Shown piece after piece: positions 32,184 through 39,808 of a DNA stretch of 64,000 nucleotides. Source of the DNA: JBBQFC01 sp038321615 (GTDB lineage Bacteria; Bacteroidota; Bacteroidia; Flavobacteriales_D; Cryomorphaceae). The DNA lies in assembly GCA_038321615.1 (NCBI GenBank), contig JBBQFC010000008.1:10853-74852 (forward strand). The letters run 5' to 3'. The notes under the pieces are model-generated. The model was not told where the DNA came from. It did not search any database and saw only the letters and a list, made by a program, of their open reading frames with translations. Both the position numbers and the translations under genes were made by a program. The stretch's first letter is position 1. Each line of letters starts with the position of its first letter.

Positions 32184-33907
32184 AAATAGCTCGTGAATCC
32201 AAAATGTACTTTTCCGTTGCGTATTTCAAAACCTTGGTTGAACCGATTTCCAAGGGCATAAGTAAGCGAAAATATTCCCGCGCCAGTTTCGAAATTGATA
32301 CCCCCTCCAAAACTATTAGGAGCGTCGGATACATAAGAAAACGATGCATTGTCTTCGTACCAGGCCTGGTCGTAAAAAAGAAATACGTTGGAGTTTTCTT
32401 CCAAGATGAAACGGTATTCGAATGAGAAGATCGCATAAGTTGATGCAAAGATGGATTGTTCGTCGAATCCGCGAAGTGTTTTTAACCCACCAATACGATA
32501 CATTTCATTTCGAAATAGATTTTCGTTTACAATAGATGCCAATTGGGAGCGGATATGGAATGTGGATCGATTGCCCAAAGGGAGAAAAACCCCCAGATTC
32601 AATTTCCCTTTGTAAAGGTCTGTGTTTTTGACAAGGCTATTGAAAAGGGAGTCATCACTTGTTGGATCCTGTTCGATTTCTTTTTTACCAGCAGCTATAT
32701 CCGATTGAAAGAAATACCCCTTCGTCGGATTTCGTCGGTAATCGAGGTCACTAAAATCTAAACCGATCCCAAAAAGGTTCGTTTTCGAATCGACAAAATC
32801 GAGTGCGGTGGCTTGCGGGCTTATCACATTGGCTTGAAGATTTTTGAAATAAGCTAATACTCTATTACTTCCGCTGAGGCTGTACTGTGCTCCAATTTGC
32901 GCTTCTATTTGGCTAAATAGGGTGTCGCGTCGGTAAAGGTTGAAGGTAAAGTCAACGCCAACGGGGGTGTTAAGCAGGTAGGGATAGCTAAAGGCCAAGT
33001 CCAACTGTTGGGTTCGGGTTTGTAAGCGTTGCCATCGCATTTCAATGCGTTCCCCGCGTTTGAAGGAGTTTAAAAGATTTAATTTAATATCGCCCGTAAT
33101 GATGGTTTTGGCCGTGGCTCTGTCCGGCTGGATGCCTATGATACCGTCGAAACTGCTTGCTTTTCGATCGGATAAATAAAGGTAGATGTCGGCTTTTCCC
33201 GGGCGCATTCCAATTTCATATGGCTTCAGCTGGCGCAGAAAAGGGAGTTCTCGCAGCCGCGTTGGTATGCGGTCGTACAGGCTTTGGTCGTAGGGAGTTC
33301 CTTTTTTCAACCCCAAATAGTTTTGGATAAATCGGGCATTTGTTTTCGAGTCTCCTTTAATGATAAGGCTGTCAAAACGGGTAAAATCATTTCGGGCCAT
33401 GTTGAGCTGTGCACTTATGCCTGTTTTGTTTATTTCAATGCTGTCGAGCGAGATTTCGGCAAATGGAAAACCTTGGTTTTCGGCCTTTCGAAGTACACCT
33501 GCCATGAGCTCTTCAAGATCCGATTGCCGGAAAGCTCGTTTCCCGTTGCGCGTTATACTGTTTCGGGTTGCGTCGAAATATTCTTCTGGTACGTTTCCCC
33601 GCTCCAGCGACTCGAAGGTGAAGAGTTTGCCGCAGTTTGCAATCCCCAAAAGCGTATCGTTTTTCCAGCGCAAGGAATCTATACGGGCATCAATATATCC
33701 AGCCGCCAACAGATCATTGCGCCAAGTAACCAAGGCTTGCATTGCCGAGAGGCTATCGCGAAAACTTACCCCGGTCTTGGATGGTGAGATCGGGCAACCC
33801 CCATCGGGATTTTCTATGCGCACGTTTATAGCTTGACTATGGCCCGGTGTTGCGACCAAGATGCCAGCTAAGGCCAAAAGTATCCGAATATAATGGCTGA
33901 AATTCAA
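32180..33907 (-). CDS. BamA/TamA-like outer-membrane barrel protein
   Basis: Omp85-superfamily protein that may insert or export proteins at the outer membrane. A signal peptide ends near GHSQA (about residue 25). Residues about 60-260 contain POTRA-like segments such as FDSLIIKGDSKTNARFIQN (about 178-196) and GTPYDQSLYDRIPTRLRELP. Residues about 260-575 form the surface-antigen barrel with alternating strands. Typical pieces are LLNSFKRGERIEMRWQRLQT, KGYFFQSDIAAGKKEIEQD and the late FRNEMYRIGGLKTLRGFDEQ, which is the conserved GGxxxLRGF region. It ends GKVHFGFTSYF, with the C-terminal aromatic typical of outer-membrane proteins. At 575 residues it is shorter than BamA, closer to TamA-like forms. 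First gene of the five-gene operon. Confidence 0.82.
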   Translation of the reverse strand: MNFSHYIRILLALAGILVATPGHSQAINVRIENPDGGCPISPSKTGVSFRDSLSAMQALVTWRNDLLAAGYIDARIDSLRWKNDTLLGIANCGKLFTFESLERGNVPEEYFDATRNSITRNGKRAFRQSDLEELMAGVLRKAENQGFPFAEISLDSIEINKTGISAQLNMARNDFTRFDSLIIKGDSKTNARFIQNYLGLKKGTPYDQSLYDRIPTRLRELPFLRQLKPYEIGMRPGKADIYLYLSDRKASSFDGIIGIQPDRATAKTIITGDIKLNLLNSFKRGERIEMRWQRLQTRTQQLDLAFSYPYLLNTPVGVDFTFNLYRRDTLFSQIEAQIGAQYSLSGSNRVLAYFKNLQANVISPQATALDFVDSKTNLFGIGLDFSDLDYRRNPTKGYFFQSDIAAGKKEIEQDPTSDDSLFNSLVKNTDLYKGKLNLGVFLPLGNRSTFHIRSQLASIVNENLFRNEMYRIGGLKTLRGFDEQSIFASTYAIFSFEYRFILEENSNVFLFYDQAWYEDNASFSYVSDAPNSFGGGINFETGAGIFSLTYALGNRFNQGFEIRNGKVHFGFTSYF

Positions 33908-33992
33908 TACAGGATGTGATCGGTTTGTAGAAGCGTTGGCAAACTTTTTGTTTTGATGCGGCTAAATTTAACGTCAATTCTTACGTTTCATG

Positions 33993-34000
33993 TATATTTG
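33993..34000 (+). promoter_or_regulatory. Candidate -7 box for the lipoprotein/ytxJ pair
   Basis: TATATTTG matches TAnnTTTG exactly, 23 bases before the ATG at 34023. No TTG is seen 17-23 bases further upstream, so only half of the promoter is supported. Confidence 0.45.
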
Positions 34001-34022
34001 TTGGATATCTAAAAATAGTGAT

Positions 34023-34157
34023 ATGAAGAAAGTTGCATTGTGGATTTGTGTTTTGTTTGGCGGGGTTATTATACTTTCGTCCTGTCGTTCACAAAAGCAA
34101 GCCTGCGCAGCCTACAGCAAAGTAGAGCAAGCTCCGTCCGCCAAATTGCCCAGTTAA
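34023..34157 (+). CDS. 44-residue lipoprotein coupled to ytxJ
   Basis: A short gene that length-limited ORF searches miss. It encodes MKKVALWICVLFGGVIILSS followed by the lipobox cysteine (ILSSC) and a mature peptide of about 24 residues beginning CRSQKQACAAYS and ending KLPS. The classical signal (two lysines, 17 hydrophobic residues, SSC) and an exact -7 box 23 bases upstream support it. The stop codon TAA shares its last A with the ATG of the bacilliredoxin gene (TAATG), so the two are coupled. The mature part has two more residues typical of a tiny envelope lipoprotein, including one extra Cys. Function unknown. Confidence 0.75.
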   Translation: MKKVALWICVLFGGVIILSSCRSQKQACAAYSKVEQAPSAKLPS

Positions 34158-34513
34158 TGGCCATGGAGTGGCTATCATTTGCGAACGAAGAAGCAGTGCA
34201 GGCTTTGTTCGGAGGTGCTGATTCGCCCAAAGAAAATCCCATCCTTATATTAAAACACAGTAATCGCTGCATGATCAGCTCTATGATCAAGAACAGGGTT
34301 GAGTCTCAACCCGACAGCAGGATCTCTTACTACCTTATCGAAGTTAATTCCGAAAGACATCTTAGTAACTTCTTAGAGCTCATCACGCATGTGCAGCATG
34401 AATCGCCACAATCTTTCTTGTTGGTAGATGGAAAGTTGGCAGATTATCGATCGCATTCCGCCTTCAATAGCAGTGAAATAGGTCGGCTACTCGACAAAGA
34501 AGCTAAAACTTAA
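34157..34513 (+). CDS. ytxJ: YtxJ-type monothiol bacilliredoxin
   Basis: YtxJ-like proteins have a thioredoxin fold and are thought to remove bacillithiol from oxidised protein thiols in the cytoplasm. The product (118 residues from 34157, 116 from the second ATG at 34163) begins MAMEWLSFANEEAVQALFGG. It carries the family motif PILILKHSNRCMISSM near residues 28-43, in which the cysteine is the single active thiol. An open frame reaches upstream to 34040 but is the shadow of the lipoprotein gene. The TAATG overlap decides the start. The 3' end overlaps the convergent osmC-like gene by 11 bases. This implies a bacillithiol-making organism; bsh genes are not in the window. Confidence 0.85.
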   Translation: MAMEWLSFANEEAVQALFGGADSPKENPILILKHSNRCMISSMIKNRVESQPDSRISYYLIEVNSERHLSNFLELITHVQHESPQSFLLVDGKLADYRSHSAFNSSEIGRLLDKEAKT

Positions 34514-34907
34514 AATTTACCTCCTGCTCCAGGTCTGGATGCAAACTCAAGCTTACCGGGCACGATAAAGCCGCCCTTTTTAGTATCTCCTGTTGTTTTT
34601 TGCTGTAGTTCCCTTCGGGAAAATAAAGATCAACTTGTACTTTTGATACCTTGCGCGGATTAGGCGACATGGTCTTAACTACATCTGCGGTAACGCGTCG
34701 CAATTCAAACTGATGGCCTTCGGCGGCAATGGCCATTATAGATATCATACATGATGCTAAAGATGTGGCTAATAGATCAGTAGGCGAGAAGGCTTCGCCT
34801 CGGCCGTGATTGTCAACAGGCGCGTCGGTGATTAAAGTATTACCCGATCGAATATGGGTAGCGGTTGTACGCAGTTGGCCGTTGTATTCAACTTGTGAAG
34901 TATGCAT
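34503..34907 (-). CDS. OsmC family peroxiredoxin-like protein
   Basis: OsmC/Ohr proteins reduce organic hydroperoxides with two cysteines. The 134-residue product has both: LATSLASCMISIMAIAAEGH (Cys near residue 53) and RAALSCPVSLSLHPDLE (Cys near residue 115). FSPTDLLATSLASCMI is the family signature. It is the YhfA/OsmC-like short form without further domains. It faces the bacilliredoxin gene tail to tail with an 11-base overlap, so two thiol-redox proteins share this locus. No terminator separates them. Confidence 0.9.
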   Translation of the reverse strand: MHTSQVEYNGQLRTTATHIRSGNTLITDAPVDNHGRGEAFSPTDLLATSLASCMISIMAIAAEGHQFELRRVTADVVKTMSPNPRKVSKVQVDLYFPEGNYSKKQQEILKRAALSCPVSLSLHPDLEQEVNFKF

Positions 34908-34947
34908 GAACAGAAGTTATAAAAGTGTGTTAATTTAGCTGTTAGTT

Positions 34948-35718
34948 TTGAAAATCAACCATCTCATATTTATAAGCCTGCTCGGATGTGTACTTACCTT
35001 CTGGAGCGGTAGTGTTTTCGGGCAAACCAGTGAAGCGACCATTTTCGATGAAGCTTCGGTCGTTTACAAAAAATCGGTGTACGGCGGCATAATCTTGCAT
35101 ACATCGGGCTGGGGAGGCAGCTTAACATTCGGAAAAGCCCAAACGGCATTTAAGTCCCGAATCTTGCAATTCGATATCGTGAACATGAAGCATCCCAAAG
35201 AGGTGCGCACCTTCAATCAATATTATGATGATAGCAGGAGTTACATCTTTGGGAAGATAAACAGCTTTATAGTGGTTCGACCTACCATAGGTCAACGGGT
35301 TACCCTATTCGATAAAATCAGAAAGTCGGGCGTAGCTGTAGGTTACAGTTGGAGGGTGGGGCCTTCTTTAGGTTTTACCAAGCCCGTGTATTTAGAAATA
35401 GGCGTTCCAGCACAGCCTCCTTACGATGCCATAGTGGTGGAGCGCTACGATCCGACAGAGCATACTGTTGATGAAATTTTTGGGCGTGCAGGATTTTTTA
35501 AGGGGTTTGATGAGATTACCATTAATCCCGGTATTCATGGCGGCTTTGGGTTCAACTTTGAGTTCGACCAAGAGCGAAGTGGATTAAAAGCCATTGAAGT
35601 GGGCGCCACCGCCGATTATTATCCGCTGGGCGAAGCAGAGATTATGGCCTTTGCACAGAACTACAATTTGCTGTTTAACTTCTATGCGAGTTTTCAGTTT
35701 GGTAAAAAATCAAATTAA
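34948..35718 (+). CDS. Secreted, probable outer-membrane protein of unknown function
   Basis: The 256-residue product has a signal peptide (MKINHLIFISLLGCVLTFWS, cleavage near VFGQ at about residue 26). The rest is beta-rich with aromatic residues: GGIILHTSGWGGSLTFGKAQ, GVAVGYSWRVGPSLGFTKPV, GGFGFNFEFDQERSGLKAIE and the final NLLFNFYASFQFGKKSN. This suggests a small outer-membrane barrel. The start codon is TTG at 34948; no ATG is available and an in-frame TAG lies 12 bases upstream. The signal peptide supports TTG. It precedes lipA by 3 bases and is likely cotranscribed, which is not an obvious functional link. I cannot name the family. Confidence 0.75.
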   Translation: MKINHLIFISLLGCVLTFWSGSVFGQTSEATIFDEASVVYKKSVYGGIILHTSGWGGSLTFGKAQTAFKSRILQFDIVNMKHPKEVRTFNQYYDDSRSYIFGKINSFIVVRPTIGQRVTLFDKIRKSGVAVGYSWRVGPSLGFTKPVYLEIGVPAQPPYDAIVVERYDPTEHTVDEIFGRAGFFKGFDEITINPGIHGGFGFNFEFDQERSGLKAIEVGATADYYPLGEAEIMAFAQNYNLLFNFYASFQFGKKSN

Positions 35719-35721
35719 AAC

Positions 35722-36600
35722 ATGAGCGAATTATTGATAGAGATTCCAGAAAGGAAGGAACGCATCCCCAAGCCGAATTGGCTGCGAGTAAAGCTGCCCA
35801 CGGGTGAAGCCTTTAAAAAGGTCAGGGGTATTGTGGATGAACATAAGCTACACACCATTTGTGAAAGCGGAAGTTGCCCCAATATGGGTGAGTGTTGGGG
35901 CGAAGGAACCGCTACCTTCATGATTTTGGGAAATACCTGCACACGCTCTTGTGGCTTCTGTGCTGTAAATACCGGACGCCCCGATGCGGTAGACGATTTT
36001 GAGCCCGGTAAAGTTGCCCGCTCTGTGAAGCTTATGGGAGTGAAGCACTGCGTCATCACATCGGTCGATCGGGATGATCTACCCGATGGCGGAAGCATAA
36101 TTTGGGAGCAGACGGTCAAAGCCATTCGCCATCAAAATCCTACCACTACAATGGAGACTTTGATTCCTGATTTTGCTGGAAATTGGACAAATCTCCAGCG
36201 GATTATTGATGCAGCCCCAGAAATTGTTTCTCACAACTTAGAAACCGTGCGTCGGCTTACCAAGCAAGTACGGATTCAAGCAAAATACGACCGAAGCCTG
36301 GAAGTACTCCGACGATTAAAAAAAGGGGGGATGCGCACAAAGTCAGGCGTAATGTTGGGTTTGGGCGAATCGACCCAAGAGGTGATCGAGACCATGGAAG
36401 ATCTGAGAGCTGTAGGCGTTGATGTCTTAACGTTAGGACAATACCTGCAACCCACCCGCAAACATCTTCCGGTACAAGAATTTATTCACCCTGAACAATT
36501 TGCCTATTACAAGGTTCTTGGTTTGGAAATGGGATATAGATATGTGGAGAGTGGCCCTTTGGTGAGATCGTCCTATCATGCTGAAAAGCACCTCTTCTGA
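35722..36600 (+). CDS. lipA: Lipoyl synthase
   Basis: LipA inserts two sulfurs into protein-bound octanoyl groups to make lipoyl cofactor for 2-oxoacid dehydrogenases. It is a radical-SAM enzyme with an auxiliary 4Fe-4S cluster. Both clusters are visible: CESGSCPNMGEC (auxiliary, about residues 49-60) and CTRSCGFC (SAM cluster, CxxxCxxC, about 73-80). The C-terminal RSSYHAEK provides the serine ligand of the auxiliary cluster. Family length (292). lipB is not in the window. Confidence 0.96.
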   Translation: MSELLIEIPERKERIPKPNWLRVKLPTGEAFKKVRGIVDEHKLHTICESGSCPNMGECWGEGTATFMILGNTCTRSCGFCAVNTGRPDAVDDFEPGKVARSVKLMGVKHCVITSVDRDDLPDGGSIIWEQTVKAIRHQNPTTTMETLIPDFAGNWTNLQRIIDAAPEIVSHNLETVRRLTKQVRIQAKYDRSLEVLRRLKKGGMRTKSGVMLGLGESTQEVIETMEDLRAVGVDVLTLGQYLQPTRKHLPVQEFIHPEQFAYYKVLGLEMGYRYVESGPLVRSSYHAEKHLF

Positions 36601-36633
36601 CCTGTTAAGAAATCCAATACCTTTCGAACTTTG

Positions 36634-36666
36634 TTTGAGTCGGAAGCATTAAATTTTTTATTTTTA
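36634..36666 (+). promoter_or_regulatory. Possible promoter of the T9SS cargo gene
   Basis: TTTG at 36634-36637 and TATTTTTA at 36659-36666 are 21 bases apart, fitting the Bacteroidota -33/-7 arrangement apart from the last base of the -7 box (A for G). The leader downstream contains a hairpin GCGCAA-GCGGAT-TTGCGC just before the ATG at 36716. Confidence 0.4.
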
Positions 36667-36715
36667 GCCGCTGAGCGCAAGCGGATTTGCGCAGTTGACA
36701 ATTAAACCCCATAAT

Positions 36716-39700
36716 ATGAATCTGAAACTTTTACTTCCTTTCGCCACCGGAATTGTTGCTCTCGGAGCCCTTTCATTAGTCCAGCTTGATTGCCTCAACA
36801 GCACCGAAGCCCAATACACCCCAAGAAGCAAGTATAATGCTGTGCAGTATGCCGAAGGTGCTTTCGAATATTATAAATCTATCCGGGCAAATGTGTTTAC
36901 CGGAGAAATAGAAGCGGAAGATGTGCTCCAAATGCGGAATGCTGTGGAGCGTTTTTCTCGTCGCTCCGGAGCGAAAAATGCGGATGTAAATTGGTCGTCA
37001 ATGGGTCCCGATAATGTAGGTGGCCGCACAAGAGCCATTTTACCATTTCCAGGAAATCCATCGACTTTGATAACTGGCGGTATGTCAGGGGGCCTCTTCA
37101 AAACTACAAATGCTGGTCAAAGCTGGGTGAGGCTTCCAAATTTTTCAGAAAATTTAGTGGTGTCCACTTTAGCAATGCTGGGTAACGGCGCTATTTATTG
37201 CGGTACCGGAAATAGCAGGGAAGGCACTCCTACCGGCGATGGTGGATCGCAGTTTCTGGGTGGCGGTCTTTTTGTTTCCACAGATCAAGGAGAAACTTGG
37301 AGCCTTGTAAGCAATTTTAAGCCAGCTCCTTTGGATAATAATTCCAATTGGGCGTTTACCAATAAAATTAAGGCTGATCCATCCAATCCGGATAGACTTT
37401 GGATAGGTTCAAATTTTGGTCTGTATCCATACATTCATGGTACCGAAACTTTGGGCGCACTGCCTCCGGGCCTTTTGAGCAATGCTGTTGGCGATCTCGA
37501 GGTCTCCGCCGATGGACAAAATCTTATAGTGACCATTGGCCCAAGGGTTTATGTCTCTACCAATTTTGGTCAAACTTTTGCCCAAGCCAACAGCGGTCCT
37601 TTCAGTGCTTCCTTGAATGGTGCCATGGACTTGGAAATTGCTCGGTACAATAAGAATGAGATGTATGTATCCGTTCCTTCCACATCAGGCTTTTTGAAAA
37701 ATATATTTTACAGCGGCGATGCCGGTACAACCTGGCGCGTCATAGCTCCGAGCAGTCAAGGTGGGACATCTCAATTTTCGCCTTTTTACAATGGCTTGAC
37801 GGCTCAGGGAAATTATGACAACATGATTACTGTGGTGCCCCAAATTGTGAATGGTAACAGAGAAGTAATTATGGGCGGTATTCGTTTGTACAAATATGCA
37901 GTTCCCGAGAATTCCATCCCAGGCATAAGCCTTTGGGAAAATATTAATGCAAATTTTGCAACTTCACCAGGTGGCCCGCCCAGCCCTTTTTATGTGCATT
38001 CAGATATTCACACGGCGGAGTGGGATGATCTTAATCGGCTTTGGATAGGAAGTGATGGTGGGATCTTTCGTTCGGATAACTTTGGGTTGACTTGGATTGA
38101 TTTGAATAAAGATTACACTACTACCCAATACTACGCCATCGCATTTTCTCCAACAGGTCAAGTGCTCGGAGGTTTGCAAGATAATGGATCACTCTTCTTG
38201 GATTTAGAAGGTATTAGTCCGCGCCGCGCCCGTCTAGTCACTGGTGGCGATGGCTTCAGCTGTGAGTTGAGCCAAGAATTTCCCGACTTTATGTTTACCA
38301 CCATTTATAATGGAGCTGTGTTTCGCTCGAGCGACAATGGAGCGAGTGCAGGCACTTTAGGCGACTTAAACGAAGTGTCGAGTGGTGGTGGTACTGACTT
38401 CTTCACGGATATCGCGCTTCACGAAAATCCAAATAATTCTTTTTCGGAGCAGTTTGTCCGTTTCATTCCGCTTCTCGACAATCCAAATATTCAATATATC
38501 CCGAATGATGGGTTTGAGGTCACCGCTGCTGGCGACACCATTATTGGCAAAATCCCGGCAAATACGCAGATCACGGTAGAAGCATCCGGGAGTGAATTTC
38601 TAATTTCCAAAGTGCTCACAGAAGATCTGAATATATACAGTTATTATCAGCGTGTGGTGGATAGCGTAACTACTTTGATACTAAATAACGTAACCGACAC
38701 TACCTTCGTTCAAGAAACGCCCCAATTTATGTTAGCCGCAGCGCTCTCTAATGGGGTGTATCTTACTCGAAACCCGCTGAGCACAAATGCCCTCACAACG
38801 TGGTTTAAAATCGGAGTTGGCGAATCTACCCAGCCTTCGAGTCTCGAGTTTTCTCCAGACGGTGACCACCTCTACGTAGGCTACTCCAACGGACGGGTTA
38901 TTCGATATTCCGGCTTAAACGGAGCTTGGATTGATGCGGAATTAACCGCCGGCAATGCTGCCTACGCATTGACCAAAACAACGATTCATACTGGTTCTGG
39001 GGCGCTAACAGATATTGAAGTAGATTATTCGCAAGGCCAAGGAACTGCTCCAGGTGCACAACCTGCTAGCCAACGTGTAGTAATCACACATGGCGGTTAT
39101 GGCGGTAGCAATAAGGTGAGGCTTTCTAATTCAGCAGCGAGCGTATCAGGTTCGGGTAGCTTCGTAAATATTTGGACTTCTGAGCCTGGCATCCAAGGTA
39201 TGCCGTGCTATTCTGTAGTAATGGATATTAATAATCCACAAGTATTTATGGTAGGAACCGAATACGGTACGTGGTACTCGGGCAACGAAGGAGTCACTTG
39301 GACGGAAACGAACAACGGAGATATGAACCGGGTTCCTGTGTTTGACCTTCGTCAGCAGAAATACCCGGAATGGAAAGTTGGAAACAGTGGCGTGGTTTAC
39401 GCCGGTTCGCACGGTCGTGGTATCTTCAAAACGGATTACCTCTTCAGCCAACCAACTTCTGTTACAGATAATGATGGTTATAAGGCCCATCTTGCCGGAC
39501 TTAAAATTTTCCCCAACCCCTTGTCAGGAAATGAAGGAACAATTCAATTTGATTTGGCCGATGCTTCACAATTGGATATTTACATTTATTCAATCGATGG
39601 ACGCCTGGTTGATGCCGTCCAAAACCAACGATTGGAATCTGGACTGGCCAAGCAGATCCGCTTTGATGCCGGAAAGCTTTCGGCCGGAACGTATATCGTG

Positions 39701-39754
39701 CAGGTGCAGAGCGGTTCCCAAATGACTTCTGGAAAATTCATCAGAACTAAATAA
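36716..39754 (+). CDS. BNR/sortilin-type repeat protein with T9SS type A sorting domain
   Basis: A secreted 1012-residue protein. The frame is open from a TTG at 36695, but the ATG at 36716 gives a clean signal peptide (MNLKLLLPFATGIVALGALS), so I use it. Residues about 100-470 contain BNR/sortilin-like beta-propeller turns of the Asp-box kind: NAGQSWVRL, DQGETWSLVS, NFGQTFAQA, DAGTTWRVIA, NFGLTWIDL, and later NEGVTWTETN. Such repeats occur in VPS10/sialidase-like propellers, but I see no catalytic signature for a sialidase. The last 75 residues (LKIFPNPLSGNEGTIQFDLA ... SGKFIRTK) form a type A T9SS sorting domain. Monocistronic, flanked by a promoter-like element and a strong terminator. Substrate unknown. 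Confidence 0.88.
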   Translation: MNLKLLLPFATGIVALGALSLVQLDCLNSTEAQYTPRSKYNAVQYAEGAFEYYKSIRANVFTGEIEAEDVLQMRNAVERFSRRSGAKNADVNWSSMGPDNVGGRTRAILPFPGNPSTLITGGMSGGLFKTTNAGQSWVRLPNFSENLVVSTLAMLGNGAIYCGTGNSREGTPTGDGGSQFLGGGLFVSTDQGETWSLVSNFKPAPLDNNSNWAFTNKIKADPSNPDRLWIGSNFGLYPYIHGTETLGALPPGLLSNAVGDLEVSADGQNLIVTIGPRVYVSTNFGQTFAQANSGPFSASLNGAMDLEIARYNKNEMYVSVPSTSGFLKNIFYSGDAGTTWRVIAPSSQGGTSQFSPFYNGLTAQGNYDNMITVVPQIVNGNREVIMGGIRLYKYAVPENSIPGISLWENINANFATSPGGPPSPFYVHSDIHTAEWDDLNRLWIGSDGGIFRSDNFGLTWIDLNKDYTTTQYYAIAFSPTGQVLGGLQDNGSLFLDLEGISPRRARLVTGGDGFSCELSQEFPDFMFTTIYNGAVFRSSDNGASAGTLGDLNEVSSGGGTDFFTDIALHENPNNSFSEQFVRFIPLLDNPNIQYIPNDGFEVTAAGDTIIGKIPANTQITVEASGSEFLISKVLTEDLNIYSYYQRVVDSVTTLILNNVTDTTFVQETPQFMLAAALSNGVYLTRNPLSTNALTTWFKIGVGESTQPSSLEFSPDGDHLYVGYSNGRVIRYSGLNGAWIDAELTAGNAAYALTKTTIHTGSGALTDIEVDYSQGQGTAPGAQPASQRVVITHGGYGGSNKVRLSNSAASVSGSGSFVNIWTSEPGIQGMPCYSVVMDINNPQVFMVGTEYGTWYSGNEGVTWTETNNGDMNRVPVFDLRQQKYPEWKVGNSGVVYAGSHGRGIFKTDYLFSQPTSVTDNDGYKAHLAGLKIFPNPLSGNEGTIQFDLADASQLDIYIYSIDGRLVDAVQNQRLESGLAKQIRFDAGKLSAGTYIVQVQSGSQMTSGKFIRTK

Positions 39755-39771
39755 ACTTTCTTAATTCACTG

Positions 39772-39804
39772 AAAAGAGCCTTCTTTGAAGGCTCTTTTTT
39801 TTTT
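39772..39804 (+). terminator. Intrinsic terminator
   Basis: AAAAGAGCCTTC (39772-39783), loop TTT, GAAGGCTCTTTT (39787-39798), continued by a T-run to 39804. It closes the T9SS cargo gene; the gap start codon follows only 4 bases later. Confidence 0.92.
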
Positions 39805-39808
39805 AGCT

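Noticed and set aside
34943..34950. TAGTTTTG resembling a -7 promoter box
   Set aside because: It overlaps the TTG start codon at 34948, so transcription would begin inside the signal peptide region; likely coincidence.
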